A DNA stretch of 64,000 nucleotides. Origin: Planctomycetota bacterium (lineage in GTDB: Bacteria; Planctomycetota; UBA1135; UBA2386). Where the stretch lies: contig JANQJF010000119.1 in the NCBI GenBank assembly GCA_028281765.1, forward strand, positions 1-64,000, written 5' to 3'. The stretch's first letter is position 1, and each line of letters starts with the position of its first letter. The translations under genes and the position numbers were made by a program. A model generated the notes under the pieces. The model saw only the letters and a list, made by a program, of their open reading frames with translations. It was not told the origin of the DNA and searched no databases. Positions 63,554 through 64,000 of the stretch are shown piece after piece.

Positions 63554-63984
63554 GCCGCATCCAGGCCTAGCGTCTTGTGATACCAAGCGCGGAACGCCTC
63601 TCGAATGCTGACGGCTAACCAGAGGATCTCAGCAAAGCACGCCTCGAGAAGCTCTGAACAGGAGGATCCCAAGAACTCGTGAAGGTCTCGTCGCCCCGCG
63701 GACGCGCACATGCTGGCGAGCTTCACCAGGTGAGGCTCGATCTGCTCGAGCTGCTTCACCTCCTTGACGCTTGGCGCTCGCAAGAAGGCTGCCGCTCCTA
63801 CGTCGCATGCTGTCTGATCCAGCGCTGGCAGCCCCACCGCCGTTCCTCTCGCAAGGTCCCCGTAGCCCTCTCGAAGCGCGGCTTGCGCTGCAAAAAAGGC
63901 ACAGTCGAACTCCATATGCAGCGCGTTCAGGACTTCCTCGGACTGAATACCCACGCGGCAGGTAAGGCGCCCGGTGTAGATCAC
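63550..63984 (-). CDS. Unknown helical protein at window edge, possibly partial
   Basis: From GTG 63984 the product is 144 residues, largely helical (EVLNALHMEFDCAFFAAQAA; EQIEPHLVKLASMCASAGRR) with six Cys. The frame stays open to the window edge, so the true start may lie beyond 64000. The end overlaps the winged-helix gene start (ATGA), making a two-gene unit. No family is recognised. Confidence 0.5.
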   Translation of the reverse strand: MIYTGRLTCRVGIQSEEVLNALHMEFDCAFFAAQAALREGYGDLARGTAVGLPALDQTACDVGAAAFLRAPSVKEVKQLEQIEPHLVKLASMCASAGRRDLHEFLGSSCSELLEACFAEILWLAVSIREAFRAWYHKTLGLDAA

Positions 63985-64000
63985 ACCACACCGCGGGTAC

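Noticed and set aside
58747..64000. A duplicated tRNA-Phe 3' end marking the right border of the island.
   Set aside because: No stretch matching the T-arm and acceptor end of tRNA-Phe was found by eye in this part.

Overview
The window looks like a chromosome segment of a high-G+C member of the phylum Planctomycetota. I infer this from the mix of genes: a Cys-type sulfatase, several large secreted beta-propeller proteins (ELWxxDGT-, FG-GAP- and SBBP-type) without enzymatic domains, a membrane-tethered protein with a prenyltransferase/squalene-cyclase fold, a Gld-type ABC operon, PDZ proteins and a DUF4382 lipoprotein. I could run no species-level test.

Positions 1-50,335 are core-like. In order they hold a secreted three-domain protein; a four-gene MacAB-type efflux system (adaptor, two permeases, ATPase); a SulP transporter with a CBS partner; rnc; mfd; an ELWxxDGT protein; a two-domain polyphosphate:AMP phosphotransferase divergent from a CHAD (polyphosphate-binding) protein; a SurA-like chaperone; two alpha/alpha-repeat proteins; flagellin; a response regulator; a PQQ-type propeller; small unknown genes; an HExxH protein; a probable selenoprotein; a hydrolase; a sulfatase; the Gld-type operon; rpsT; a TPR protein; a DUF4382 lipoprotein; an FG-GAP protein; def; a DUF3592 protein; ribF; a PAS-GGDEF-EAL protein; a 1020-residue SBBP/IPT protein; and a TauE/SafE transporter.

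The most interesting core gene is 27,582-28,970. It has one in-frame TGA (27,807-27,809) in a U-x-x-C position of a thioredoxin-like domain, a stem-loop just after it, and an uninterrupted frame onward through a CxxCH motif and two PDZ domains. I read it as a selenoprotein.

From tRNA-Phe (50,336-50,411) to the right edge the DNA is a genomic island or stacked islands, with visibly lower G+C and weaker codon bias. A tyrosine integrase follows the tRNA directly. A convergent, mostly overlapping gene set (58,746 down to 51,613) encodes an excisionase-like protein, a small membrane protein, a divergent Hsp70, a GrpE-like partner, another small membrane protein, a winged-helix/nuclease-like protein, a HerA/VirD4-like ATPase, a Cys-rich protein and two small proteins. 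I do not recognise this combination. Beyond it lie two tRNA 3'-half relics, a large Gly-rich secreted protein, three broken genes and an overlapping gene pair at the window end. No right-hand copy of the tRNA-Phe end was found, so the outer limit of the island is unknown.
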